DNA of 54,910 nucleotides, from positions 1 through 54,910 of the forward strand of contig JABLTI010000007.1 of assembly GCA_013166835.1 (NCBI GenBank), given 5' to 3'. The notes beneath the pieces were generated by a model, which saw only the letters and a list, made by a program, of their open reading frames with translations, was not told the DNA's origin and ran no database searches. Shown here in pieces: positions 1 through 8,371 of the stretch (position 1 is the first letter of the stretch; each line of letters opens with the position of its first letter). Origin of the DNA: Promethearchaeati archaeon. Lineage in GTDB: Archaea; Asgardarchaeota; Heimdallarchaeia; JABLTI01. A program made the position numbers and the translations under genes.

Positions 1-113
1 TCGAAGTTAACATTTTTGTTTCGAATCTTTTGAGCAAAAAATTCAACTTCATCAGCACCCATTTTTAGGGCTTTATCAACAAAAGGCTCGATTATGGCTA
101 AAATGTCAGACAT
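1..113 (-). CDS. TldE/PmbA-family protein, N-terminal fragment cut by the window edge
   Basis: A reading frame starts at an ATG (complement 111-113) and stays open to the left edge, giving about 37 residues beginning MSDILAIIEPFVDKALKMG and continuing with a charged stretch typical of the TldD/PmbA N-terminus. A strong SD sequence (GGAGGT, complement of 121-126) lies 7 bases upstream, inside the end of tldD, and only one base separates the tldD stop from this ATG. Tandem tldD-pmbA pairs encode the two halves of the heterodimeric TldD/E protease; the other half is the next gene upstream. The family call rests on this short N-terminus and the pairing; the rest of the protein is not visible. Confidence 0.75.
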   Translation of the reverse strand, partial: MSDILAIIEPFVDKALKMGADEVEFFAQKIRNKNVNF

Positions 114-114
114 T

Positions 115-1503
115 TCATTTACCTCCTACATCACCAGAAACTAAAGCAATCGCTTTAGTAGGTCCACCACCACCGTCAACCTTGGCTGGCTGCCACTTAC
201 CGCATCTTCCAGCTGACATATCCAGTTTCCAATCTTTCCCAATTCCTGTTACCGATTTAAGAACCTCGAACGCGTCACCTGATATGGTTACATTTTTCAC
301 AAGACCATTGAGTTCTCCGTTTTTGATTTCATAAGCTTCTGATATTGCAAACATGAATTCAGCAGTACTATCTGCTTGTCCTCCTCCTGGTTGGGCAAGT
401 AAATAACCGAATTTAACATCTTCCAGAAGTTCTTCTTTTGTGAAATCTCCGGGTTCAAGGTAAGTGTTTCTCATTCTAATCAATGGTTCAACATCATATT
501 CCCAGGCTCTTTCGTTTCCTGTTGGTTTTACTCCGAAATGATGTGCTGTGTATCGACTATGAAGGAATGATTTCATTATTCCTTTTTCGATGATCACTGT
601 TTTCTCACTCTTAACTCCAGCATCATCTACAGCTAACCATCCACCAGCTGTTTCCTGTTCTCCAGTATCAACCATTGTAACTAATTCACTGCCTACTTTT
701 TTGCCTATTTTTCCTTTAGCAGCACTACCAGCAAGCACAAAATCACTTTCAACTGTATGACCGATGGCTTCGTGACTAATTATTCCTACAACTGAGGGTT
801 CCATTATAACTGTCTGTTTCCCACCTTTTGCTAATGGAGCATCAAGTAAAGCAATTGCTTTTTTCGCTGCTTCTTTCACCATATCCTCTGGTGTGAATTT
901 CTTGAATATTTCCCATCCTCCAGTCATTCCACTGACTGAATAAAACGGCATCATTTTGCCTGCTTCAGCAGCAGTTGCTTGGACATAGAAATCTGGTCTA
1001 CTATCAAACAATTCAACGTCAGTTCCATCGGAATTCATTATTATCCGGTGGTTAGTTGGTTCTCGTAAGAAAACCATTGATCCTTTTATTTTCTCATCTG
1101 TTTCCCGAAGCAATTTATCGGTATTCATTACTAAATTGACTCGTTCTTCGATACTATGATTTGCGAGTGGATCTTTGCCAATGGATTGGAATGTTCCAGT
1201 AACAGGTTTTATTGGTGCGAGTTCTATTTTCTCTTTCATACTTGGGGCTAGATTTTTGGCGGCTGCAACAGCGTTTTCCAGTGTTTCTTTGACTGCTTTG
1301 TTGTTTAATTCGCTGGTGCTTCCATACCCCCAAGCACCTTCAACTAGAACTCTAATACCGATTCCTGCAAAATCATCGACAATTGATCTTTGAAGTCGGC
1401 CCTTATCAGCTCGAACTTCGATTTTTTTCCTCTGATGGTATCGTGCTTCCACGTGCACGCCATCAGGTCTATTATCGATAGCAATTTTCAGTAAATCTCT
1501 CAT
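115..1503 (-). CDS. tldD: TldD-family metalloprotease subunit
   Basis: The 462-residue protein matches TldD in length and order of motifs. The zinc site HExxxH is present (SHEAIGHTVESDF, near residue 245) and the C-terminal third ligand lies in the GRCGK motif near residue 433. TldD is the catalytic half of the cytosolic TldD/TldE protease, which degrades unfolded peptides and in bacteria matures some peptide antibiotics. The partner gene follows directly and is translationally coupled. The ATG at complement 1501-1503 is preceded by AGGATG, a usable ribosome site. All catalytic residues that can be recognised are present. The natural substrate in archaea is not known. Confidence 0.93.
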   Translation of the reverse strand: MRDLLKIAIDNRPDGVHVEARYHQRKKIEVRADKGRLQRSIVDDFAGIGIRVLVEGAWGYGSTSELNNKAVKETLENAVAAAKNLAPSMKEKIELAPIKPVTGTFQSIGKDPLANHSIEERVNLVMNTDKLLRETDEKIKGSMVFLREPTNHRIIMNSDGTDVELFDSRPDFYVQATAAEAGKMMPFYSVSGMTGGWEIFKKFTPEDMVKEAAKKAIALLDAPLAKGGKQTVIMEPSVVGIISHEAIGHTVESDFVLAGSAAKGKIGKKVGSELVTMVDTGEQETAGGWLAVDDAGVKSEKTVIIEKGIMKSFLHSRYTAHHFGVKPTGNERAWEYDVEPLIRMRNTYLEPGDFTKEELLEDVKFGYLLAQPGGGQADSTAEFMFAISEAYEIKNGELNGLVKNVTISGDAFEVLKSVTGIGKDWKLDMSAGRCGKWQPAKVDGGGGPTKAIALVSGDVGGK

Positions 1504-1673
1504 AAAGAATTCATCCTAAAACTTCTATGTGCATTTATCTTTTAAGATTAACTCACAATATGATTTGCGAAGAAAGATTGATTCACTGAAAGTGTTTTAA
1601 GGATTCATAATATATTATTAATAAAATTAAGAAGAATTTCAAACCTTTAATGAAAACATGTGGGGAGCTGTTC

Positions 1674-2612
1674 ATGGACATCACTGAATCCCAAGTAGTG
1701 GAAATTTGCAAAAAGTATAATTATGATTTCATAAGTTTTGAATTACTGGGAATTGGGGCATTCAATTTAAATTATTTATTGAAAACAAAGCAGGATAAAT
1801 TTGTTTTAAGAATTGAAAACAATGATCAATTTCATTTTAAGAAGGATGAATATGAAATATTAAGAAGTTTAAATGGGAAATTTGGTCCTAAGGTCTACTT
1901 TTTTGATGATTCAAAGAAAATCATTCCAGCAGATTATCTCATAGAGGAGTTTATTGATGTTGGAGAACATCCTCCTGCAGTTGCCTCGGATGAGTTTATA
2001 GAAACAATGGGTAAATGGTATAGAAGATTACATCTAATAAAAATAAAAAAACAAGATAGTACATATGATTTAGTTAAGGCTTTTAATTTTAACTACAACA
2101 AATACAGTGAAAATAAGGAAGTATTAGAAAAGAATGATCAAGAAATAATTGACAAATTACTCGAGAAAGCATTGAAAATCTTAAAATCAAATAATAATAT
2201 TTTTTCCAGAAGAAAGTATTTATCATTAACACAAGGGGATCCAACAAGGTCTAACATTTTTTATAGCAACAAGACAGTTAAATTGATTGATTGGGAATTT
2301 GCTATGTATCATTATAGGGAATATGATTTAGCTTTTTTTGTTTGGTCTTACTTAAGAAGAGATGAGAAGAGGAAATTAACCTTCTTTAAACATGCGGGTT
2401 ACCCTACAACTGATTTTTCGAGGAAACAATTCGAATTAATGTACCTTATCCGATGTCTTGATATGCTTGCTTGGAGCATTGAAAGGTTAAGTTTGATAAA
2501 AAGTGGTAAGATAGATCTAAGACAAACAAATTCAATTTTTGAGGAAGTATTGTATGGAATAAGAGAGGATTTTCAAGTAATTGAAAATGCTCTAGCGAAT
2601 CCTTTTCTTTGA
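1674..2612 (+). CDS. Aminoglycoside phosphotransferase/choline kinase-like protein
   Basis: About 312 residues with the APH/choline-kinase fold order: a glycine loop (GIGAFNLNYLL), a lysine/arginine strand (FVLRIEN), then the catalytic loop QGDPTRSNIF and the metal-binding IDWEF motif near residue 210, followed by the usual YDLAFFV helix. The catalytic loop normally starts H-G-D; here histidine is replaced by glutamine, while the aspartate and asparagine remain. I chose the ATG at 1674 because GTGGGGAG lies 6 bases before it; an ATG eight codons upstream is in frame but has no ribosome site. Substrate unknown: choline, ethanolamine, an amino sugar or a sugar are all possible. No resistance role is implied. 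Confidence 0.8.
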   Translation: MDITESQVVEICKKYNYDFISFELLGIGAFNLNYLLKTKQDKFVLRIENNDQFHFKKDEYEILRSLNGKFGPKVYFFDDSKKIIPADYLIEEFIDVGEHPPAVASDEFIETMGKWYRRLHLIKIKKQDSTYDLVKAFNFNYNKYSENKEVLEKNDQEIIDKLLEKALKILKSNNNIFSRRKYLSLTQGDPTRSNIFYSNKTVKLIDWEFAMYHYREYDLAFFVWSYLRRDEKRKLTFFKHAGYPTTDFSRKQFELMYLIRCLDMLAWSIERLSLIKSGKIDLRQTNSIFEEVLYGIREDFQVIENALANPFL

Positions 2613-2695
2613 ATAGGAAAGATTTTTCCTTTTGAATACTAAATTAATTCTACTGATTAAACAAATCTTCTTTGATAATTTGTGTGTGGTTTCAA

Positions 2696-3598
2696 ATGGT
2701 AAAATTCAGTATTTATGATGAGTCTAAGCTTGATGCACAAATCGAACTAGTTCAAGATGTCATAAAAGATTGGGATTGGGTAATTTGGTATCCAAACAAA
2801 GAGTCTCTTCTAGAAAGTTACTCTCAAGTAGGATTTTCTCCCGATACACGTCATTATGCGTTTGATGGAGAGAAGCTCGTCGGTTTTTTGAGTAGTACTA
2901 TAGAAAGAGAAATTGATGGAGTTTTATTTGGATCCATTCATATACCTTTCATTCGAAAGGGTTACGAACATATTGAAGAAGAATTAGTGAAAAAAACAAT
3001 AGAGATACTGAAGACAAAAGGAGCACAAGCAATACGATCATTTGCAATGCCAGGATGGGGGAAGACCATACAAATTCTTGAAAAACATGGATTTGGAGAA
3101 AAGAAATTACTTAGTTATGCAACCATGATACCGGTAGACTTGCTAGTGAAAGATGATTACAAAAAACCAGTACATACAGAAGAACTAGATCTACCTAGGG
3201 AGAAACAAAAAATCATTAAACTTATTGTAAATGAAAGCAAACAACCAAAGGAGGTTGTTGAGAGATATCTTGATGATCTCATTTGGGCGGATGCAATACC
3301 AGCTTGTACAATTGTGTACAAAGAGGGAGTAGCATCTTTTGGTTATCTTGCTAAGGGTATGCGATATCTGGACATTCCAGGAAGAATTTTTCTGAGTTTT
3401 ACACCTGTTGTTAAGGAAGAGATAAAACACTTATTCAAAGACATCATCAAAGATGGTTTCGGATTCCTTGCACAGAAAGCCAAAGAAGCTGGATACGATA
3501 CTCTTTGGTATGAAGCGAGAGATGTAGAAAATATTGAACATTACAAAGAACTCGGACTAAAAATGGAACCAACGTATGGATTTACACTAAGAGTTTGA
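2696..3598 (+). CDS. GNAT-family N-acetyltransferase-like protein
   Basis: A 300-residue protein whose first half reads as a GNAT domain: YAFDGEKLVGFLSSTI as the beta-strand pair, then a helix with repeated acidic and basic residues (EELVKKTIEILKTKGAQAIRS), and a late ILEKHGFGEKK motif of the kind seen at the end of GNAT folds. The second half has a similar layout ending in ENIEHYKELGLKM, so this may be a double-GNAT protein. The start is set at the ATG at 2696; the upstream in-frame ATG at 2672 gives a hydrophobic, atypical leader. No substrate can be inferred. Confidence 0.65.
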   Translation: MVKFSIYDESKLDAQIELVQDVIKDWDWVIWYPNKESLLESYSQVGFSPDTRHYAFDGEKLVGFLSSTIEREIDGVLFGSIHIPFIRKGYEHIEEELVKKTIEILKTKGAQAIRSFAMPGWGKTIQILEKHGFGEKKLLSYATMIPVDLLVKDDYKKPVHTEELDLPREKQKIIKLIVNESKQPKEVVERYLDDLIWADAIPACTIVYKEGVASFGYLAKGMRYLDIPGRIFLSFTPVVKEEIKHLFKDIIKDGFGFLAQKAKEAGYDTLWYEARDVENIEHYKELGLKMEPTYGFTLRV

Positions 3599-3610
3599 GC
3601 AAATCAAATT

Positions 3611-4168
3611 TTAATCAGCATTCGTTCGTAATAAGTCTAAATAATCCAATAATCTATCCCAATGTATTGCTATTCTCGATATTTTATTACCATGTTCTAA
3701 GGTATGCTGAATGGTTTTAGAAACACTAAATTCTGCTGTTGCTTTCCCCCAATACGTGTCTGTCTTCTTTTCTTTCCATATTTTTTCAGACATTTTATTT
3801 ATGGCTTCAATTTGTTTTCCTCTCACAGAATGAAATCGTTTCAGCAATACTTTCAAATCTACTCCTTTTACTAGCTCCTTATCCCACATCTCTTTTTCAT
3901 TAGGAATGTCTTTCTTAGCTGGAATTGATTCACCTAGCCAATATTTCAAACCAGGCAACGCCCAATTTTCTTCGTAATGAACAAGATGAAATAATAAGCG
4001 ATAAGCAGACCATAAACCAAAATACCTTTGCATGGATTCATCAGCTTTTGGATGAGTGCTATGAGGAGGGATTTCTAGTAGACTTTCTACTGGAACGAGA
4101 TTAATAGCCCAATCAATGATTTTCGCAGTTTCTCCTAATTGGTTTGCAAGAAAATTTTTGGAATTCAT
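3611..4168 (-). CDS. DinB/YfiT-like four-helix putative metalloenzyme
   Basis: A 185-residue, helical protein with the histidine spacing of the DinB superfamily: a histidine-rich helix (LLFHLVHYEENW, near residue 60), and a late IQHTLEHGNKISRIA motif near residue 155 whose two histidines complete a three-histidine metal site. Known relatives are thiol-dependent transferases or detoxification enzymes, and many have no known role. It lies between the convergent GNAT gene (12 bases away) and the intron-containing tRNA gene. The ATG at complement 4166-4168 gives the usual N-terminus. The family call is reasonable; the reaction is unknown. Confidence 0.6.
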   Translation of the reverse strand: MNSKNFLANQLGETAKIIDWAINLVPVESLLEIPPHSTHPKADESMQRYFGLWSAYRLLFHLVHYEENWALPGLKYWLGESIPAKKDIPNEKEMWDKELVKGVDLKVLLKRFHSVRGKQIEAINKMSEKIWKEKKTDTYWGKATAEFSVSKTIQHTLEHGNKISRIAIHWDRLLDYLDLLRTNAD

Positions 4169-4271
4169 ATATTACAATAAGTGACTTGAGTAAAATAAAT
4201 TGCTTAAAATCTAGAATAAAAATGGTGCCGGAGACGGGATTTGAACCCGCGCGTGCGGAAGCACAATGGAT

Positions 4272-4296
4272 ATTTGCAATCCATCAGGAGGGATTT
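4272..4296 (-). other. Canonical 37/38 tRNA intron (25 bases)
   Basis: The anticodon-loop intron shows a textbook bulge-helix-bulge: outer helix ATGGA/TCCAT, central helix TTGC/GCAA, two 3-base bulges (TAA and ATA) and inner helix AATCC/GGATT with an 8-base loop. Cutting after the second base of each bulge restores loop TTGCTAA. Archaeal splicing endonuclease recognises this motif. Confidence 0.92.
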
Positions 4297-4319
4297 TAGC
4301 AATCCATCTCCCTACCAGG

Positions 4320-4349
4320 TTTCCCTTCGGAACTCACAAGTTACCGAAT
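4320..4349 (-). other. D-loop tRNA intron (30 bases)
   Basis: The intron sits between bases 15 and 16 of the mature tRNA. It forms a canonical bulge-helix-bulge: central 4-bp helix TCCT/GGGA, bulges AGA and AAC, and an inner 5-bp helix TTCGG/CCGAA capped by a second stem AACT/AGTT. The splice sites fall after the second base of each bulge. The outer helix on the exon side is weak, as is common at non-canonical positions. Excision is needed to give a normal D arm. Confidence 0.85.
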
Positions 4350-4484
4350 CTAGGACACCCCGGCACGTTTTCTATTTTTGTGTTTTTAGCATCAATTTAA
4401 AAAACATTACGGTTGAGTTGTGATTTGTGTTTTTTTCTCTGTTTTTAGAATAGTTTTATTTTCTTCATTGTTGATTGTTTCTTC

Positions 4485-5192
4485 ATGACTGATGATAAGT
4501 TCCTCGATATCCCTAAAGATTTCAGAAAGGAGTTAATTCCTGTTCGTCAAGAACAAGTTCTTCTTTCTCCCCACGTTCTCCTTGATGGTGATATCTCTCT
4601 TGAAGATATTACTCTTGTTGCTGGCTTAGATGTTGCCTACTCTAAGGATGACAAATTAGCTTGTGCTAGTCTTGTTGTGGTTGATTTTCGAACCTTGGAA
4701 CCTGTAGAAGAGCATTTTGAATATTTTCAACCTGCTATTCCTTATATTCCTAGTTTTCTTTATTATCGCGAATCCCCTGGTTATCATTCAGTTATTAAGT
4801 ATCTCGAAGAGAAACCTGATCTATTCCTTTTTGATGGGAATGGGATTATTCACCCTTATGGAATTGGTTTAGCAAGTCAAATGGGTTTGGAACTACTACA
4901 ACCTACTGTTGGTATCGCTAAGAAACTTCTATTGGGAGAATATGTTGATCCGTTAAAAAAGGGTGGGTACTCACAGATAGTTTTTGAAGAGAAGGTTATT
5001 GGAGCTGCTTTTCAATCGGCTGATCCACCAGCAAAACCAATTTTCTTATCTCAAGGTCATTTAATTAATTTCAATACCACAGTGTATGTTATTCGTGAAT
5101 TTTTCCAAAATCAAATTTTTAGTGCAAAATTACCTGTGCCATTATTACTTGCTGACAAATTAGCAAGGGAGAAACTAGGTGAAAGAGAGTAA
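4485..5192 (+). CDS. nfi: Endonuclease V (deoxyinosine repair)
   Basis: A 235-residue protein matching endonuclease V, which cuts DNA (and in some lineages RNA) next to inosine. The three active-site acidic residues are visible in their motifs: the aspartate in VAGLDVAY near residue 50, the glutamate in PYIPSFLYYRE near residue 97, and the aspartate in FDGNGIIHPYG near residue 119. The GIAKKLLLGEY motif follows. Two usual histidine/arginine positions downstream vary (HPYG and ASQMG in place of HPRR and ASHLG). The stop at 5192 directly abuts the convergent stop of the next gene, with no intergenic base. Confidence 0.93.
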   Translation: MTDDKFLDIPKDFRKELIPVRQEQVLLSPHVLLDGDISLEDITLVAGLDVAYSKDDKLACASLVVVDFRTLEPVEEHFEYFQPAIPYIPSFLYYRESPGYHSVIKYLEEKPDLFLFDGNGIIHPYGIGLASQMGLELLQPTVGIAKKLLLGEYVDPLKKGGYSQIVFEEKVIGAAFQSADPPAKPIFLSQGHLINFNTTVYVIREFFQNQIFSAKLPVPLLLADKLAREKLGERE

Positions 5193-6143
5193 TCAATTCT
5201 CTTTGTGTTCAACTTTTGGACATTGCTCTATTACTATGTTTCTTCTGCACATGGGGCAGATACCCTTTACTTTCAACCATTCCACTAGTAGGGGTTTTTT
5301 CGCTACATTACTACAGTACGGGCAAGCGACCACATCATCTTCTTCAAAATCTACATTCAAACCTGAAACCATACATCGTGGTTGTTTATTTGATACAAAG
5401 ATAATTTCTACCCCGCCTTTTACGATTCTTCGCTGCATTACTTGAATGGGAATTTTTAATTCATTTTTTTTCTTTAATTCTCTTTTTTCCTTTCTCTGGT
5501 CTTCTCTGAGAACTTTTCTCTTCATTCTCTCATATCTTCTTGCTTTTACTCTTCGTATTATTTTTGATCCATCGAAGTCTATTTTTGGGAGACGTATACT
5601 GCGCCAATTTATGACTCCAACAACATTTGAGAGAAAGCCAATTATGAATGCTAATAAGAAAACCCCACCTATTACCGAGGCTGAAACCCAGAGCCAGCGC
5701 CAATTTGTTGGTATGCTATAGGGTTCAACTATCTTTTCTATCCCTGTTAGGTTCTCTTTCACTGTTATTGTGAAAAATCCCCAATTATAATTCGAAAACG
5801 CTCGTATGTAGTAATCTCCGCTGATTTCTGGTGTGTAAAGAGTTGTTTCATCTCCTTGACCTGCTTCATCAACTGTTACCAGAGCATTCCTTTCTTTGGG
5901 TCTATCATCTATGTGAATGGAAAATCCTATATCCATTTGATAATACTCATCAACTTCTATTGTGAAATTACAAGCGATTCCGGATTCCAAATCTAAAACT
6001 TTGAAATAGGCTTCATCTGTGGTTCCAACATTTGAATTGTAACTTTGAATGAAACTACTCTCATTCATTGGAAGAATTACTACGAGTATACTAATTGTTA
6101 GAAAAGTTATTCCAATTTTTCTTGTTATATTCTTTTTCAGCAA
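5193..6143 (-). CDS. Membrane protein with extracellular beta domain and cysteine-rich zinc-binding tail
   Basis: A 316-residue protein starting with a signal or anchor segment (about residues 11-27), then a beta-rich outer domain of about 110 residues that resembles PPC-type domains (repeated Thr/Gly strands, SGDYYIRAFSNY), a membrane span near 150-173, and a very basic cytoplasmic linker. The last 64 residues carry cysteines at about 257, 274 and 277 (CPYC), 296 and 299 (CPMC), and 308, with a conserved-looking EWL before the last pair. This spacing resembles a RING or zinc ribbon, but the usual central histidine is missing. The function is unknown. It overlaps nothing but touches nfi tail to tail. 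Confidence 0.6.
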   Translation of the reverse strand: MLKKNITRKIGITFLTISILVVILPMNESSFIQSYNSNVGTTDEAYFKVLDLESGIACNFTIEVDEYYQMDIGFSIHIDDRPKERNALVTVDEAGQGDETTLYTPEISGDYYIRAFSNYNWGFFTITVKENLTGIEKIVEPYSIPTNWRWLWVSASVIGGVFLLAFIIGFLSNVVGVINWRSIRLPKIDFDGSKIIRRVKARRYERMKRKVLREDQRKEKRELKKKNELKIPIQVMQRRIVKGGVEIIFVSNKQPRCMVSGLNVDFEEDDVVACPYCSNVAKKPLLVEWLKVKGICPMCRRNIVIEQCPKVEHKEN

Positions 6144-6314
6144 TTATTCATACTCCAAATTAGAATGATTTCATCTGAATTAAAAGTTTGATTGTTAAGA
6201 AAGAAATTTCTATGATTTTGTTGTTAGTATTTCTTATTTATTGAAGAAGAATGTTTTAATCAAAAATTAAGGAATCATAATATTAACTAATCCAATAGTT
6301 TTGGAGATTATGAT

Positions 6315-7169
6315 TTGAATAATCAGCGTAATGTAAATAAAATCCTAAAGAGTCGTTCAACACTCGAGGGAGCTGGGGTTCGTTTAGAACGGGTTTTTGG
6401 TTATCACGAAGTTCCATTATTCGATCCATTTTTGCTTCTTGATCATTTTGGCTCCGATAATCCTGATGATTATTTAGCAGGTTTTCCTTGGCATCCACAT
6501 AGGGGAATTGAAACGATTACCTACATGTTAGATGGAGACGTAGAACACGAAGATAGTCTTGGCAATAAAGGGGTTATTACTAACGGAGATGTACAATGGA
6601 TGACCGCTGGCAGCGGTATTATCCATCAAGAAATGCCTCATCGCTCTGAAGGTTTAATGCAAGGATTTCAGTTGTGGGCTAATCTTCCAGCTAAGAATAA
6701 AATGATGCATCCCAGATATAGGGACATAAAGAAAGAAGAAATTCCTGAATTTGCAGTGAATGAGAAAGTACAAGTAAAGATTATTTCCGGAAATGTGAAT
6801 GGTACTAGAGGTCCAGTACAAGATATTGTTACAGATCCAGAATACATTGATGTGTCAATAAAACCAGATGGTACTTTCAAACATCCTGTTAAGGTTGGGC
6901 ATACTGTTTTTGCTTACATTTTTGAAGGTGCAGGATTTTTTGACAAAAAACAAGAAGAAATGACAAGCAAAGGTTCTGTCGTATTATATGCTGACGGGGA
7001 TTTTGTTGAAATATATACAAAGGATAAACCAGTGAGATTTTTGCTAATCTCTGGAAAACCGATTGGTGAACCAGTAGCATGGAATGGTCCAATTGTAATG
7101 AACACAGAACATGAACTTAGAATTGCATTTCAAGAATATAGAAATAAAACATTCATCAAACATAAATAA
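6315..7169 (+). CDS. Pirin-family bicupin protein
   Basis: A 284-residue protein with the pirin signature: FPWHPHRGIETITYML, then HEDSLGN and the GSGIIHQEMP motif, which together supply the three histidines and one glutamate of the metal site in the N-terminal cupin (residues 55-105). A second cupin-like half ends with a beta-strand and a FLLISGKPIGEPV turn, which is also family-typical. Pirins include quercetin dioxygenases and redox-sensing cofactors; the role here is open. The start is TTG at 6315, with GGAG 8 bases upstream; the nearby ATG is out of frame and stops at once. A hairpin terminator follows. Confidence 0.92.
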   Translation: MNNQRNVNKILKSRSTLEGAGVRLERVFGYHEVPLFDPFLLLDHFGSDNPDDYLAGFPWHPHRGIETITYMLDGDVEHEDSLGNKGVITNGDVQWMTAGSGIIHQEMPHRSEGLMQGFQLWANLPAKNKMMHPRYRDIKKEEIPEFAVNEKVQVKIISGNVNGTRGPVQDIVTDPEYIDVSIKPDGTFKHPVKVGHTVFAYIFEGAGFFDKKQEEMTSKGSVVLYADGDFVEIYTKDKPVRFLLISGKPIGEPVAWNGPIVMNTEHELRIAFQEYRNKTFIKHK

Positions 7170-7193
7170 TTCAAATAAAAAAAAATAGAATAA

Positions 7194-7220
7194 GATTCGC
7201 TATTTAGCGAATCATTTTTT
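7194..7220. terminator. Hairpin shared by convergent genes
   Basis: A perfect 8-bp inverted repeat (GATTCGCT, loop ATTT, AGCGAATC) is followed by a T run on the plus strand and by an A-rich tract on its left that gives a T-rich tail on the minus strand. It lies between the convergent pirin and actin-like genes and overlaps the stop codon of the latter, so it could end both transcripts. Confidence 0.6.
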
Positions 7221-8279
7221 CTTCTTGCTGTCGATTTGTGCTTGAGCAATTTTCTGGAAACCGATAGCATTTGCTAATACAGGATCTTCCGGGACAATTA
7301 CCTCTTCTGGTGATTGTACTACATTGTTTTCGGTTAGAATATTTTTCATTCGTTCACCAAAGACTTCAGCACCGCCACCAGTTAGAATGACTTTTTCAAT
7401 CCAAGCATCGGGTGGGAGGGTACCAAGTAAGGTTGATAATTCATCCACTATGATGTCTGCAATTGAATTGACATAATAAGTGAGGGTTTCAGAAATATCA
7501 TATTGCTCTCCTGCTACCATTACATTCTTTCTTCCAATCTCTATGGATTTTATCAATTCAAATGGTCGCAAAATCTTCCCTGTTTGCTGATTCAAGTTGC
7601 TAGCAATTCTTTCAGCAAGGGTTGTTATTGATTCTTGTACACTTCCACTTGCTGTTCGCATTAGTCTACCTTCATAAACAGTAAGAATATTTGTTGCACC
7701 AGCTCCGATATCCACAACTACTGCATCAACTGCTCTTTGTTCACCAGATGATTTCAGGATTTCATAATAAGATCCATAACAAACTGGCATTACTAAGCAT
7801 TGGTCTATCTTAAGGTTGATTTGTTTTTCTTCCCCTGTTGCATCATTTGCAACATTTATTGTCATAGCTCCTTTCAGACCCTTACTTAAAGTTACCATTT
7901 CATCTTGAGGACTAGCAACTGGCACTCCAGTAGCAACTATAAAATTACCATAGTCCTTTTCTACGAAATTCGAAAGAGCTGCTTTTATTGCTATGATTGC
8001 ATCTTTCAAGCTTTTCATTTTACCTTTATCTGCTAATGGTCGTTTTATTTCGCTTTGTAATCTTGCTAATTCTCCTACGAAATATTTCTTCCCATCATCA
8101 GTTTGTAGCATAAGATTATTTATCCAAGATTTATCAGTCCCTAATCCTTTCCATCCAGGATTTGGATCACCAACTAAACTTGGAATTTTTATAATCTTTT
8201 TACCACCAGGTCCTACTAGTTTTGTTATGCTCGTACCAAGATCTATTCCGATTGCCATTGTATCGCTTTTTTTGGACAA
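7212..8279 (-). CDS. ParM/Ta0583-type actin-like ATPase
   Basis: A 355-residue actin-superfamily protein. Phosphate-1 motif GIDLGTSITKL lies at residues 10-20, phosphate-2 VVDIGAGATNI near 190, and the adenosine motif VILTGGGAEVFG near 293. Length and motif wording fit the ParM/StbA and Thermoplasma Ta0583 group rather than eukaryotic-type actins. Such proteins form filaments that move DNA or shape the cell. The C-terminus ends in a lysine run. The start is TTG at complement 8277-8279 with AGGGTG upstream; an ATG seven codons later is an alternative. It follows the MoxR operon after 92 bases on the same strand, and no ParR-like partner is adjacent. Confidence 0.85.
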   Translation of the reverse strand: MSKKSDTMAIGIDLGTSITKLVGPGGKKIIKIPSLVGDPNPGWKGLGTDKSWINNLMLQTDDGKKYFVGELARLQSEIKRPLADKGKMKSLKDAIIAIKAALSNFVEKDYGNFIVATGVPVASPQDEMVTLSKGLKGAMTINVANDATGEEKQINLKIDQCLVMPVCYGSYYEILKSSGEQRAVDAVVVDIGAGATNILTVYEGRLMRTASGSVQESITTLAERIASNLNQQTGKILRPFELIKSIEIGRKNVMVAGEQYDISETLTYYVNSIADIIVDELSTLLGTLPPDAWIEKVILTGGGAEVFGERMKNILTENNVVQSPEEVIVPEDPVLANAIGFQKIAQAQIDSKKKK

Positions 8280-8371
8280 TATATTACACCCTGTCTTATC
8301 TATAAATTTCTAATTAAGTATTAAAACATCTAATTAAAAGCTTTAATGATGAGGCACTTTTTGAGAAAAAT

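Larger units (their letters stand above)
4223..4364 (-). tRNA. tRNA-Ser(GCT) with two introns, 3' CCA encoded
   Basis: The 142-base gene reads from complement 4364 to 4223. A 7-bp acceptor stem (GCCGGGG with CTCCGGC), discriminator A and encoded CCA are visible, as are a T arm with loop TTCAAAT and a long variable arm (GTGC-TTCC-GCAC), which makes it a class II tRNA. Removing two bulge-helix-bulge introns, 4320-4349 in the D loop and 4272-4296 at the normal 37/38 site, leaves 87 bases. The joined product has a perfect 5-bp anticodon stem (ATGGA/TCCAT), loop TTGCTAA with anticodon GCT, and a normal D loop containing CCTGGTA. Serine identity follows from the anticodon and variable arm; the discriminator A rather than G is unusual for archaeal tRNA-Ser. 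Confidence 0.9.

Noticed and set aside
4223..4296. Reading the unspliced gene as tRNA-Cys (GCA appears in a hairpin loop)
   Set aside because: That hairpin uses intron bases; it gives a 9-base loop and would leave the long variable arm and the second intron unexplained. The two-intron serine model gives a perfect anticodon stem.
4241..4423. A 60-codon open frame on the plus strand across the tRNA region
   Set aside because: It reads the complement of the tRNA gene and its introns; base pairing explains this sequence fully.
6283..6498. A 71-codon open frame on the minus strand opposite the pirin start
   Set aside because: It lies within conserved pirin coding sequence on the other strand and has no supporting features.
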